Shown piece after piece: positions 18,661 to 25,424 of a DNA stretch of 25,424 bases (within the stretch, counting starts at the first letter, position 1; every line of letters starts with the position of its first letter). The stretch is from Nemertoderma westbladi (Eukaryota; Xenacoelomorpha; Nemertodermatida; Nemertodermatidae). The stretch covers positions 1 through 25,424 of the forward strand of contig JAUCBJ010000191.1 of NCBI GenBank assembly GCA_032718475.1, written 5' to 3'. Under the pieces are notes generated by a model, which worked only from the letters and a program-made list of their open reading frames with translations, searched no databases and was not told the DNA's origin. The position numbers were made by a program, and so were the translations under genes.

Positions 18661-18757
18661 GGGTGGTGACTGATTTTCTACATTCTTCTGAGAGTGCGTG
18701 TTGGTAATGAATGCAAGTGGCTCTGATTAAAATTAATGTGACTTACTTTTCTTACAG

Positions 18758-18982
18758 ACCCCTGACTTCTCGGGCGGAGTGGAGTCCATGCTCGATGTCA
18801 AGATGCAGATCATCCATAGCAACGCGATGATAGACTTCCTGGAGGCGAGCGCCTATAGGATGAAGAACTCATTGGCCAGTATTACCAACAACCAATTGGA
18901 ATCTCCGCCGTACGATTTGGCTCAATACATCATCGATAATAAAGATAAATCTGGATCAGATAAAACTATTTGTATTATGAAG
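18758..18982 (+). CDS. NOSTRIN: NOSTRIN exon, HR1 second half and linker
   Basis: Acceptor TTTTCTTACAG ends at 18757 and donor AAG|GTTTGT is at 18983. The exon is 225 nt, exactly 75 codons, phase 0 at both ends and in frame with the 11995 exon end. It reads TPDFSGGVESMLDVKMQIIH, then SNAMIDFLEASAYRMKNSLA, then SITNNQLESPPYDLAQYIID, matching the NOSTRIN segment after the HR1 basic helix (LD-LEA--Y---S-LA). The tail (NKDKSGSDKTICIMK) is weaker, and the donor is less perfect than the others. The SH3 exon(s) should lie beyond 25424. Confidence 0.82.
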
Positions 18983-19129
18983 GTTTGTTATTGTGGTGTT
19001 ACTGTGTACAGTTGTACATATCATATACACAGTATTTCTTCGAATAAGAGCCCGGGCGTTTAAGTTTATAATTATCAAAGAAATACGATACGAGAATATA
19101 AACATTAGTACATGACGGAGATGAGGAGA

Positions 19130-21044
19130 TTATTACTGTATTTTATTACTGTATTTTATTACTGTATTTTATTACTGTATTTTATTACTGTATTTTATTA
19201 CTGTATTTTATTACTGTATTTTATTACTGTATTTTATTACTGTATTTTATTACTGTATTTTATTACTGTATTTTATTACTGTATTTTATTACTGTATTTT
19301 ATTACTGTATTTTATTACTGTATTTTATTACTGTATTTTATTACTGTATTTTATTACTGTATTTTATTACTGTATTTTATTACTGTATTTTATTACTGTA
19401 TTTTATTACTGTATTTTATTACTGTATTTTATTACTGTATTTTATTACTGTATTTTATTACTGTATTTTATTACTGTATTTTATTACTGTATTTTATTAC
19501 TGTATTTTATTACTGTATTTTATTACTGTATTTTATTACTGTATTTTATTACTGTATTTTATTACTGTATTTTATTACTGTATTTTATTACTGTATTTTA
19601 TTACTGTATTTTATTACTGTATTTTATTACTGTATTTTATTACTGTATTTTATTACTGTATTTTATTACTGTATTTTATTACTGTATTTTATTACTGTAT
19701 TTTATTACTGTATTTTATTACTGTATTTTATTACTGTATTTTATTACTGTATTTTATTACTGTATTTTATTACTGTATTTTATTACTGTATTTTATTACT
19801 GTATTTTATTACTGTATTTTATTACTGTATTTTATTACTGTATTTTATTACTGTATTTTATTACTGTATTTTATTACTGTATTTTATTACTGTATTTTAT
19901 TACTGTATTTTATTACTGTATTTTATTACTGTATTTTATTACTGTATTTTATTACTGTATTTTATTACTGTATTTTATTACTGTATTTTATTACTGTATT
20001 TTATTACTGTATTTTATTACTGTATTTTATTACTGTATTTTATTACTGTATTTTATTACTGTATTTTATTACTGTATTTTATTACTGTATTTTATTACTG
20101 TATTTTATTACTGTATTTTATTACTGTATTTTATTACTGTATTTTATTACTGTATTTTATTACTGTATTTTATTACTGTATTTTATTACTGTATTTTATT
20201 ACTGTATTTTATTACTGTATTTTATTACTGTATTTTATTACTGTATTTTATTACTGTATTTTATTACTGTATTTTATTACTGTATTTTATTACTGTATTT
20301 TATTACTGTATTTTATTACTGTATTTTATTACTGTATTTTATTACTGTATTTTATTACTGTATTTTATTACTGTATTTTATTACTGTATTTTATTACTGT
20401 ATTTTATTACTGTATTTTATTACTGTATTTTATTACTGTATTTTATTACTGTATTTTATTACTGTATTTTATTACTGTATTTTATTACTGTATTTTATTA
20501 CTGTATTTTATTACTGTATTTTATTACTGTATTTTATTACTGTATTTTATTACTGTATTTTATTACTGTATTTTATTACTGTATTTTATTACTGTATTTT
20601 ATTACTGTATTTTATTACTGTATTTTATTACTGTATTTTATTACTGTATTTTATTACTGTATTTTATTACTGTATTTTATTACTGTATTTTATTACTGTA
20701 TTTTATTACTGTATTTTATTACTGTATTTTATTACTGTATTTTATTACTGTATTTTATTACTGTATTTTATTACTGTATTTTATTACTGTATTTTATTAC
20801 TGTATTTTATTACTGTATTTTATTACTGTATTTTATTACTGTATTTTATTACTGTATTTTATTACTGTATTTTATTACTGTATTTTATTACTGTATTTTA
20901 TTACTGTATTTTATTACTGTATTTTATTACTGTATTTTATTACTGTATTTTATTACTGTATTTTATTACTGTATTTTATTACTGTATTTTATTACTGTAT
21001 TTTATTACTGTATTTTATTACTGTATTTTATTACTGTATTTTAT
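19130..21044 (+). repeat. Perfect 13-bp minisatellite, ~147 copies
   Basis: Unit ATTACTGTATTTT repeated for 1915 bp with no visible substitution or indel; line phase is kept across the whole array, as expected for an unbroken 13-bp period. It starts 147 bp after the 18982 exon end and finishes 62 bp before the Gypsy LTR. The 693-codon open frame across it is an effect of the stop-free repeat, not a gene. Confidence 0.97.
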
Positions 21045-21106
21045 CCAGGACGAGATTTGCTTCAATACCCCTCCTCCCTCCTGTCTCTCCATATGTCACA
21101 ACAAAC

Positions 21107-21295
21107 TGTGGCAGCCCCACATACATTGTACAGTCTCAGAAACTTTGTTATTACGGTCGCCTAGCAACCCTAGAGTTTAGTACTGCCGACTGACAGAATT
21201 GTACCACGGTACTGCAGTATGCCTTCAGCCTGTCAGCAATCACTCGAACTTGAGTTATATACGTTTTCGTTTCGTGGCTGGACGCCATCGCCACA
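21107..21295 (+). repeat. 5' LTR (189 bp)
   Basis: Begins TGTGG and ends CCACA (5-bp terminal inverted repeats, TG...CA). Matches 25246-25424 except for 8 extra bases (CCTGTCAG, near 21229-21236) and one T/G change. A TATATA-like word lies near 21256. The left flank is CAAAC; the matching target duplication would lie outside the window. Confidence 0.93.
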
Positions 21296-21296
21296 T

Positions 21297-21305
21297 TGGT
21301 GACCC
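21297..21305 (+). other. Primer-binding site, tRNA-Trp-like
   Basis: TGGTGACCC begins one base after the LTR and is complementary to the last nine bases of animal tRNA-Trp (...GGGTCACCA). The match stops after nine bases. Confidence 0.65.
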
Positions 21306-21393
21306 AGCGTCTCAAGACGAACTCTTGAGACCGCGACTCGCAACACGATCCTGCAATCGAACTGGAACAGCCACCGAAACTGTGTTGACGACA

Positions 21394-22098
21394 ATGGCCG
21401 AAGCGACCGCCAACGCCGTTTCTATTAAACTGCCTCCATTCTGGACCACCCAACCCGAGGTGTGGTTCGCCCAGGCGGAGGCGCAGTTCCACATTCGGAG
21501 CATCACCGAGGACGCTACCAAATATTATTACGTGGTGGGGGCCCTCGACCAGGAGACAGCCGCTCGCCTCCTAAAACTCATACGGAACCCTCCAGCTACT
21601 GATAAGTACCTCAAACTCAAGGGCCAACTTCTCAAGGCCTTCGGGCTCTCCCGACGCGAGCGCGCAGCCCGACTCTGGGACCTCGACGGCCTCGGTGACC
21701 GGCGCCCCTCGCAACTCCTCGGAGAAATGCAGGCGCTCCTCGGCGACGACAACGCGGGACTCCTCTTCGAGGAGGCCTTCCTCCGGCAGATGCCCGCCGC
21801 AATCCGCCTCCAACTAGCGGAGGAGGACTTCCGCGACCTCGACAGGGTTGCGGACCGGGCCGACGCGCTGTGGGAGGCCTCCCGGCAGACCTCACTCGCG
21901 GCCCACGCCGTCAGGAAACCGACGCCGGTCCCGCCACAGCGAACCGGCAAGAACTCCTCGTCGGCGTCGACTCCCGCCCCGCGGGCCCCGAACTCGAACC
22001 CGGACTGGTGCTATTATCACCAGACGTTCGGCCCCACAGCCAGGAAGTGCCGCCAGCCCTGCAGTTACCAGGGAAACGCCCCGGCCGGCCGTTTGTAG
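21394..22098 (+). CDS. gag: Gag polyprotein of the Gypsy element
   Basis: Capsid/nucleocapsid protein of the retrotransposon, 234 residues from the ATG at 21394. I prefer this start to the in-frame ATG at 21199, because 21199 lies inside the LTR. The start [17 protein letters not shown], followed by WFAQAEAQF, is typical of CsRn1-type Gag. The middle is an alpha-helical capsid-like region (E/L/R rich). Near the C-terminus is the CHCC motif C206-X2-H209-X9-C219-X3-C223. The stop (22096-22098) sits within the frameshift hairpin. Most ribosomes should end here; a minority shift -1 at 22071-22077 into pol. Confidence 0.92.
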   Translation: MAEATANAVSIKLPPFWTTQPEVWFAQAEAQFHIRSITEDATKYYYVVGALDQETAARLLKLIRNPPATDKYLKLKGQLLKAFGLSRRERAARLWDLDGLGDRRPSQLLGEMQALLGDDNAGLLFEEAFLRQMPAAIRLQLAEEDFRDLDRVADRADALWEASRQTSLAAHAVRKPTPVPPQRTGKNSSSASTPAPRAPNSNPDWCYYHQTFGPTARKCRQPCSYQGNAPAGRL

Positions 22099-22116
22099 CA
22101 GCTACAACGGCCGGCC
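22071..22116 (+). promoter_or_regulatory. -1 programmed ribosomal frameshift signal, gag to pol
   Basis: Slippery heptamer G GGA AAC at 22071-22077, exactly in the gag zero frame (GGA, AAC codons). A 5-nt spacer (22078-22082) follows. The hairpin has a 5' arm at 22083-22098 (GGCCGGCCGTTTGTAG) and a 3' arm at 22102-22116 (CTACAACGGCCGGCC): 15 pairs, one bulged T, a 3-nt loop. The gag TAG closes the 5' arm. Slipping -1 puts ribosomes into the pol frame directly. Confidence 0.88.
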
Positions 22117-25100
22117 ACACCGACCTGCTGCTGTTTGCCTGGGACCGCGTTTCAGGGAAACGCTTCTTGGTCGACACCGGGGCGGAGGTAAGCGTTATTC
22201 CCGCGACGACTCGCGAGGAACGTTCGGGACAGAGCGGGCCGCCCCTCCTCGCCGCCAACAAAACGTACATCCGAACGTACGGCGACCGCTCCGTCAAACT
22301 CGACTTCCACTATCGCCGGTTCCAGTGGAAGTTTATCGCGGCCGACGTCGCCCAGCCTCTCCTCGGAGCCGACTTCCTCCGAGCGAACAACATGTTGGTC
22401 GACCTGAGAGGCCGCCGTCTGGTCGACGCCGAGACGTTGACCTCGATCCCGTGCGGGCGGACTACGGGCCACGCCCCCCACCTCGGTTCTGTCACCGCCT
22501 CGGACGACGAGTTCGCTCGGCTCCTCGCCGAGTTCCCCGATATTACGATCCCTCGGTTCTCTGACCCCACCGCGAAACACGGGGTCGAACATTACATCCC
22601 CACCGAGGGACCCCCGGTCTACTCCCGCGCCCGTCGTCTGCCTCCAGACAAACTCGAGATCGCGCGGGACGAGTTCCGGAAGATGGAGGAGATGGGGATC
22701 ATCCGCCGGTCCAACAGTCCCTGGGCGTCACCCCTCCACATGGCCCCTAAACCCTCGGGTGGATGGCGGCCGTGTGGCGACTACCGACGCCTCAACGACG
22801 CCACGACTCCGGACCGGTACCCCATCCCCCATATCCAGGACTTCTCCTCCAGACTGGCAGGGGCGAAGATCTTTTCTAAGATCGATCTGGTGCGCGGCTA
22901 CCACCAGATCCCCGTAACCGAGGCCGACATCGCCAAGACCGCGGTTATAACCCCGTTCGGCCTGTTTGAATTCCTTCGAATGCCGTTCGGGCTGAAGAAC
23001 GCGGCCCAGGCCTTCCAGAGACTGATGGACACGGTGTGCCAGGGACTCGACTTCCTCTTCGTCTACCTAGACGACGTCCTCGTCGCGAGTCGGTCCCCCA
23101 AGGAACACCGTGACCACCTCCGTCAGCTCTTCACGCGCCTCCAAGAACACGGCCTCGTGATCAACCTCGCCAAGTGCGAGTTCGGTCGGTCGACCATCGA
23201 CTTCCTCGGCCACCGAATCTCGGCCCACGGCGCCGTCCCGCTCCCCGACAAGGTCGCCGCCATCCGGGAGTTCACCCAGCCGACCACCGTCAAGGGCCTT
23301 CAGGAGTTCGTGGGGATGGTGAACTTCTATCATCGGTTCGTCCCCGCGGCCGCCGCCATCATGCGGTCCCTCTACGCGGCCCTTGCCGGTAAACCCAAGT
23401 CCCTCGACTGGACCCCCGACATGGCGGCGGCGTTCCGGAACGCCAAGGAAGCCCTCGCCAACGCCACGATGCTCGCCCACCCCAACGCCAACGCACCGAC
23501 GGCGCTCACCGTGGACGCATCCGGCACGGCGGTGGGCGCCGTTCTAGAACAGCTCGTCGGCGACTCGTGGCGCCCCCTGGCGTTCTTCAGCCGCCAACTT
23601 CGACCCCCGGAGGTGAAGTACAGCGCGTTCGACCGGGAACTCCTCGCGCTGTACCTCGCTGTCCGCCATTTCCGGTACTACCTGGAGGGCCGCGTATTCA
23701 CCGCATACACAGACCACAAACCCCTGACGTTCGCATTCGCCAAGATCAGCGACCCGTGGTCGAATCGGCAACAACGGCACATCGCCTACATTTCCGAGTT
23801 CACCACGGCGATCGAACACGTTGCCGGCAAAGACAACTGTGTGGCGGATGCGCTCTCCAGGACTACCGTCAGCGCGGTACGAACCCTCCTCCCCGGCCTC
23901 GACTACACGGCTATGGCGGCTGCCCAACTCGCCGACCCCGAGCTGCCAACCTACCGCTCCGCCGTGTCCGGCCTCCAACTGGAAGACGTCCCGCTCGCCC
24001 CCGCCAACGTCACTCTTCTTTGCGACGTTTCTCTCGGACACCCGCGCCCCGTCGTCCCCGTCGCCTGGCGACGGCGCGTCTTCGACGCCCTACACGGCCT
24101 GTCTCACCCCGGCGCTCGTACCACCAAGAAACTCGTCGCCGACAGGTTCGTGTGGCACGGCCTCCGCAAAGAGGTGGGCGAGTGGGCGAAGACCTGCATC
24201 CCTTGCCAGTCTTCCAAGGTGCAACGCCACGTCCGCGCGCCCCTCGGCACCTTCGCCACCCCCCACCGCCGGTTCGACCACATCCACGTGGATCTGGTCG
24301 GCCCTCTACCACCATCGCGCGGGTTCACTCACCTGCTGACGATGGTAGACCGGTTCACTCGGTGGCCAGAGGCCGTGCCCCTCACCGAGACCTCCACCGA
24401 GAGTTGCGCCCGGGCTCTCATCTCCAACTGGATATCTCGGTTCGGCGTCCCCGCGGATCTCTCCTCCGACCGCGGTTCGCAGTTTACCTCCCAGCTCTGG
24501 TCCGCCGTCAACCAGCTGCTGGGCACCCAACTGCACCGCACCACGGCCTACCACCCGCAGGCGAACGGACTGGTGGAACGTTTCCACCGCCACCTAAAGT
24601 CCGCCCTGCGGGCCTCGCTCACCGGCCCCGATTGGGTCGACGAGTTGCCGTGGGTTCTCCTCGGAATCCGGACTGCTCCCAAGGAAGACTTGGGGACCTC
24701 CTCCGCCGAGCTGGTCTACGGTGCCCCCCTCACCGTCCCGGGCGAGTTCCTTCCGCCGGCTACGAGCGCCCAGCACTCGCCGTCCACGATCCTCCCTCAA
24801 CTCCGGGATACGGTCGGGCGGTTCGCTCCGGTACCGACGTCACGCCACGGACTGACTCCGTCGTCGGTTCCACCGGACCTCCACGACGCTACCTACGTTT
24901 TCGTCCGGCGCGACGCCCACCGGACGCCATTCGAACGCCCCTACGAGGGGCCTTACAAGGTCCTCACCCCCGGACCCAAAACATTTAAGATCGAGATGGG
25001 CGGTCGAACTGAAACGATTTCAGTCGACCGACTCAAACCGGCCCATCTCGATTTTACCGAGCCGGTCGTTATCGGCCAACCGCGGCGCCGAGGTCGACCC

Positions 25101-25220
25101 CCGAACGCACCTCCGGTACCTCCTACACCGCCGGTACTAACGCAAAGACCACCAACCCCAACCCAACCGCCCGTACAAACTCGATCGGGCCGGACGGTCC
25201 GTCCACCTGATTATCTGTAA
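22071..25220 (+). CDS. pol: Pol polyprotein (PR, RT, RNase H, IN) via -1 frameshift
   Basis: About 1049 residues after the slip site; the frame is open from 21870, but the natural entry is the frameshift. Protease: [13 protein letters not shown] (active Asp at 22173). [28 protein letters not shown] and YLDD (23064-23075). RNase H: TVDASG (Asp 23514), [16 protein letters not shown] and VADALSR. Integrase: zinc-binding HX3H (24093, 24105) with CX2C (24195, 24204), catalytic D at 24291, D at 24468 and E at 24576 (35 residues between the last two). GPY/F module ([15 protein letters not shown]) near 24943-25040. The tail is proline-rich with an AT-hook-like RRRGRPP. No stop or frameshift interrupts it, so the element looks potentially active. 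Confidence 0.96.
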   Translation, partial: GKRPGRPFVAATTAGHTDLLLFAWDRVSGKRFLVDTGAEVSVIPATTREERSGQSGPPLLAANKTYIRTYGDRSVKLDFHYRRFQWKFIAADVAQPLLGADFLRANNMLVDLRGRRLVDAETLTSIPCGRTTGHAPHLGSVTASDDEFARLLAEFPDITIPRFSDPTAKHGVEHYIPTEGPPVYSRARRLPPDKLEIARDEFRKMEEMGIIRRSNSPWASPLHMAPKPSGGWRPCGDYRRLNDATTPDRYPIPHIQDFSSRLAGAKIFSKIDLVRGYHQIPVTEADIAKTAVITPFGLFEFLRMPFGLKNAAQAFQRLMDTVCQGLDFLFVYLDDVLVASRSPKEHRDHLRQLFTRLQEHGLVINLAKCEFGRSTIDFLGHRISAHGAVPLPDKVAAIREFTQPTTVKGLQEFVGMVNFYHRFVPAAAAIMRSLYAALAGKPKSLDWTPDMAAAFRNAKEALANATMLAHPNANAPTALTVDASGTAVGAVLEQLVGDSWRPLAFFSRQLRPPEVKYSAFDRELLALYLAVRHFRYYLEGRVFTAYTDHKPLTFAFAKISDPWSNRQQRHIAYISEFTTAIEHVAGKDNCVADALSRTTVSAVRTLLPGLDYTAMAAAQLADPELPTYRSAVSGLQLEDVPLAPANVTLLCDVSLGHPRPVVPVAWRRRVFDALHGLSHPGARTTKKLVADRFVWHGLRKEVGEWAKTCIPCQSSKVQRHVRAPLGTFATPHRRFDHIHVDLVGPLPPSRGFTHLLTMVDRFTRWPEAVPLTETSTESCARALISNWISRFGVPADLSSDRGSQFTSQLWSAVNQLLGTQLHRTTAYHPQANGLVERFHRHLKSALRASLTGPDWVDELPWVLLGIRTAPKEDLGTSSAELVYGAPLTVPGEFLPPATSAQHSPSTILPQLRDTVGRFAPVPTSRHGLTPSSVPPDLHDATYVFVRRDAHRTPFERPYEGPYKVLTPGPKTFKIEMGGRTETISVDRLKPAHLDFTEPVVIGQPRRRGRPPNAPPVPPTPPVLTQRPPTPTQPPVQTRSGRTVRPPDYL

Positions 25221-25234
25221 TACGTTTCGAGACT

Positions 25235-25242
25235 GGGGGGGG
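25235..25242 (+). other. Polypurine tract
   Basis: Run of eight G, three bases before the 3' LTR and just past the pol stop; the expected position for plus-strand priming. Confidence 0.6.
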
Positions 25243-25245
25243 TCA

Positions 25246-25424
25246 TGTGGCAGCCCCACATACATTGTACAGTCTCAGAAACTTTGTTATTACGGTCGCC
25301 TAGCAACCCTAGAGTTTAGTACTGCCGACTGACAGAATTGTACCACGGTACTGCAGTATGCCTTCAGCAATCACTCGAACTTGAGTGATATACGTTTTCG
25401 TTTCGTGGCTGGACGCCATCGCCA
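25246..25424 (+). repeat. 3' LTR (179 of an expected 181 bp, cut by window end)
   Basis: Identical to the 5' LTR apart from lacking 8 bp (a deletion between short CAG repeats) and one base (GTGATATA against GTTATATA). The final CA is outside the window. Confidence 0.93.

Larger units (their letters stand above)
7244..18982 (+). other. NOSTRIN: NOSTRIN-like F-BAR gene, span of six internal exons
   Basis: Six exons (7244-7430, 7606-7751, 10529-10658, 10897-10997, 11817-11995, 18758-18982) join into one open frame of 968 nt (~322 residues). All introns are GT-AG and every junction phase agrees. The order is F-BAR alpha-helical dimerisation region, then linker, then HR1 region. This matches NOSTRIN, the nitric-oxide-synthase trafficking adaptor that binds membranes and, in vertebrates, recruits eNOS, dynamin and N-WASP. 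The closest cues are a lysine-rich AKKN helix end, a WET.....L...EKDRI helix, the K-RRK-FL--KL HR1 start and the LD-LEA-AY-M--SLA segment. Introns are 175, 2777, 238, 819 and 6762 bp. The N-terminal F-BAR exons and the C-terminal SH3 exons are outside or not recognised. Other F-BAR families (FCHSD, PACSIN, CIP4) fit less well. Confidence 0.8.
21107..25424 (+). mobile_element. Ty3/Gypsy LTR retrotransposon, CsRn1-like, nearly full length
   Basis: 5' LTR, primer site, gag, pol (PR-RT-RNaseH-IN) with all catalytic motifs, polypurine tract and 3' LTR are all present. The window ends two bases before the expected 3' LTR end. Family cues: integrase with GPY/F module, a Gag CHCC motif (C-X2-H-X9-C-X3-C) in place of the usual CCHC zinc knuckle, and a primer site matching the 3' end of tRNA-Trp. 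Both of the last two are features reported for the CsRn1 group. No env. LTRs differ by one base and an 8-bp indel, so the insertion is young. It is inserted sense to the NOSTRIN-like gene. Coding GC content is far above that of the flanks. Confidence 0.93.

Noticed and set aside
19112-21193. 693-codon ORF of a repeated hydrophobic 13-residue peptide
   Set aside because: It is the 13-bp minisatellite read through; both ends are only short intronic or LTR sequence.
21199-21393. Upstream in-frame ATG extending gag by 65 residues
   Set aside because: It starts inside the LTR, and the extension reads through LTR and primer site without conserved sequence; the ATG at 21394 fits Gag better.
21528-24800. 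Many long ORFs on the minus strand and other frames within the Gypsy element
   Set aside because: GC-rich coding sequence leaves shadow frames with few stops; they contain only Arg/Pro/Gly-rich peptides without domains.

Overview
This is animal nuclear DNA. It has GT-AG spliced exons in long AT-rich introns, several tandem and inverted repeat families, tRNA-derived SINE-like copies, a LINE remnant and a complete Ty3/Gypsy retrotransposon. The species cannot be fixed from the window. A marine invertebrate, possibly a non-vertebrate deuterostome, is my best guess, from the dense unusual repeats, the CsRn1-like Gypsy element and the recurrent GTAGGCCTAC palindrome. That guess is inference.

Layout. 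1-1512: end of a satellite array built from ~20/21-bp monomers in a ~41-bp dimer. 1513-3502: AT-rich non-coding DNA with a short, diverged, inverted relative of the satellite at 2543-2708. 3503-5409: a composite repeat structure. It has outer ~18-bp TTATCGCCCC repeats facing each other, inner 32-bp palindromic repeats, and an exact 546-bp direct duplication that brackets the tail of a LINE reverse transcriptase. 5410-7243: non-coding DNA with dispersed repeats.

7244-18982: six internal exons of a plus-strand gene that I identify as NOSTRIN (F-BAR / HR1 / SH3 adaptor). They encode about 322 residues of the F-BAR and HR1 regions, and all five internal splice phases agree. The 5' exons are not visible, and the SH3 exons must lie beyond the window. 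The 6.76-kb fifth intron contains a complete intronless phospholipase C delta-type gene on the opposite strand (12713-14980) and a ~925-bp foldback element (16266-17190). Other introns hold SINE-like copies, a second inverted-repeat element (8031-8776) and small tandem repeats.

The last visible intron holds about 147 perfect copies of a 13-bp minisatellite (19130-21044). It then holds a young, intact CsRn1-type Ty3/Gypsy retrotransposon (21107 to the window end), whose LTRs differ by one substitution and one 8-bp indel. Its gag and pol are joined by a clear -1 programmed frameshift signal: a G GGA AAC slippery site, a 5-nt spacer and a strong GC hairpin that contains the gag stop codon.

The best candidates for new biology are the nested antisense PLC-delta gene, the frameshift cassette, the composite foldback-like element at 3503-5409 and the long hairpin in the NOSTRIN intron. 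I see no evidence of a multi-gene operon-like or defence system.
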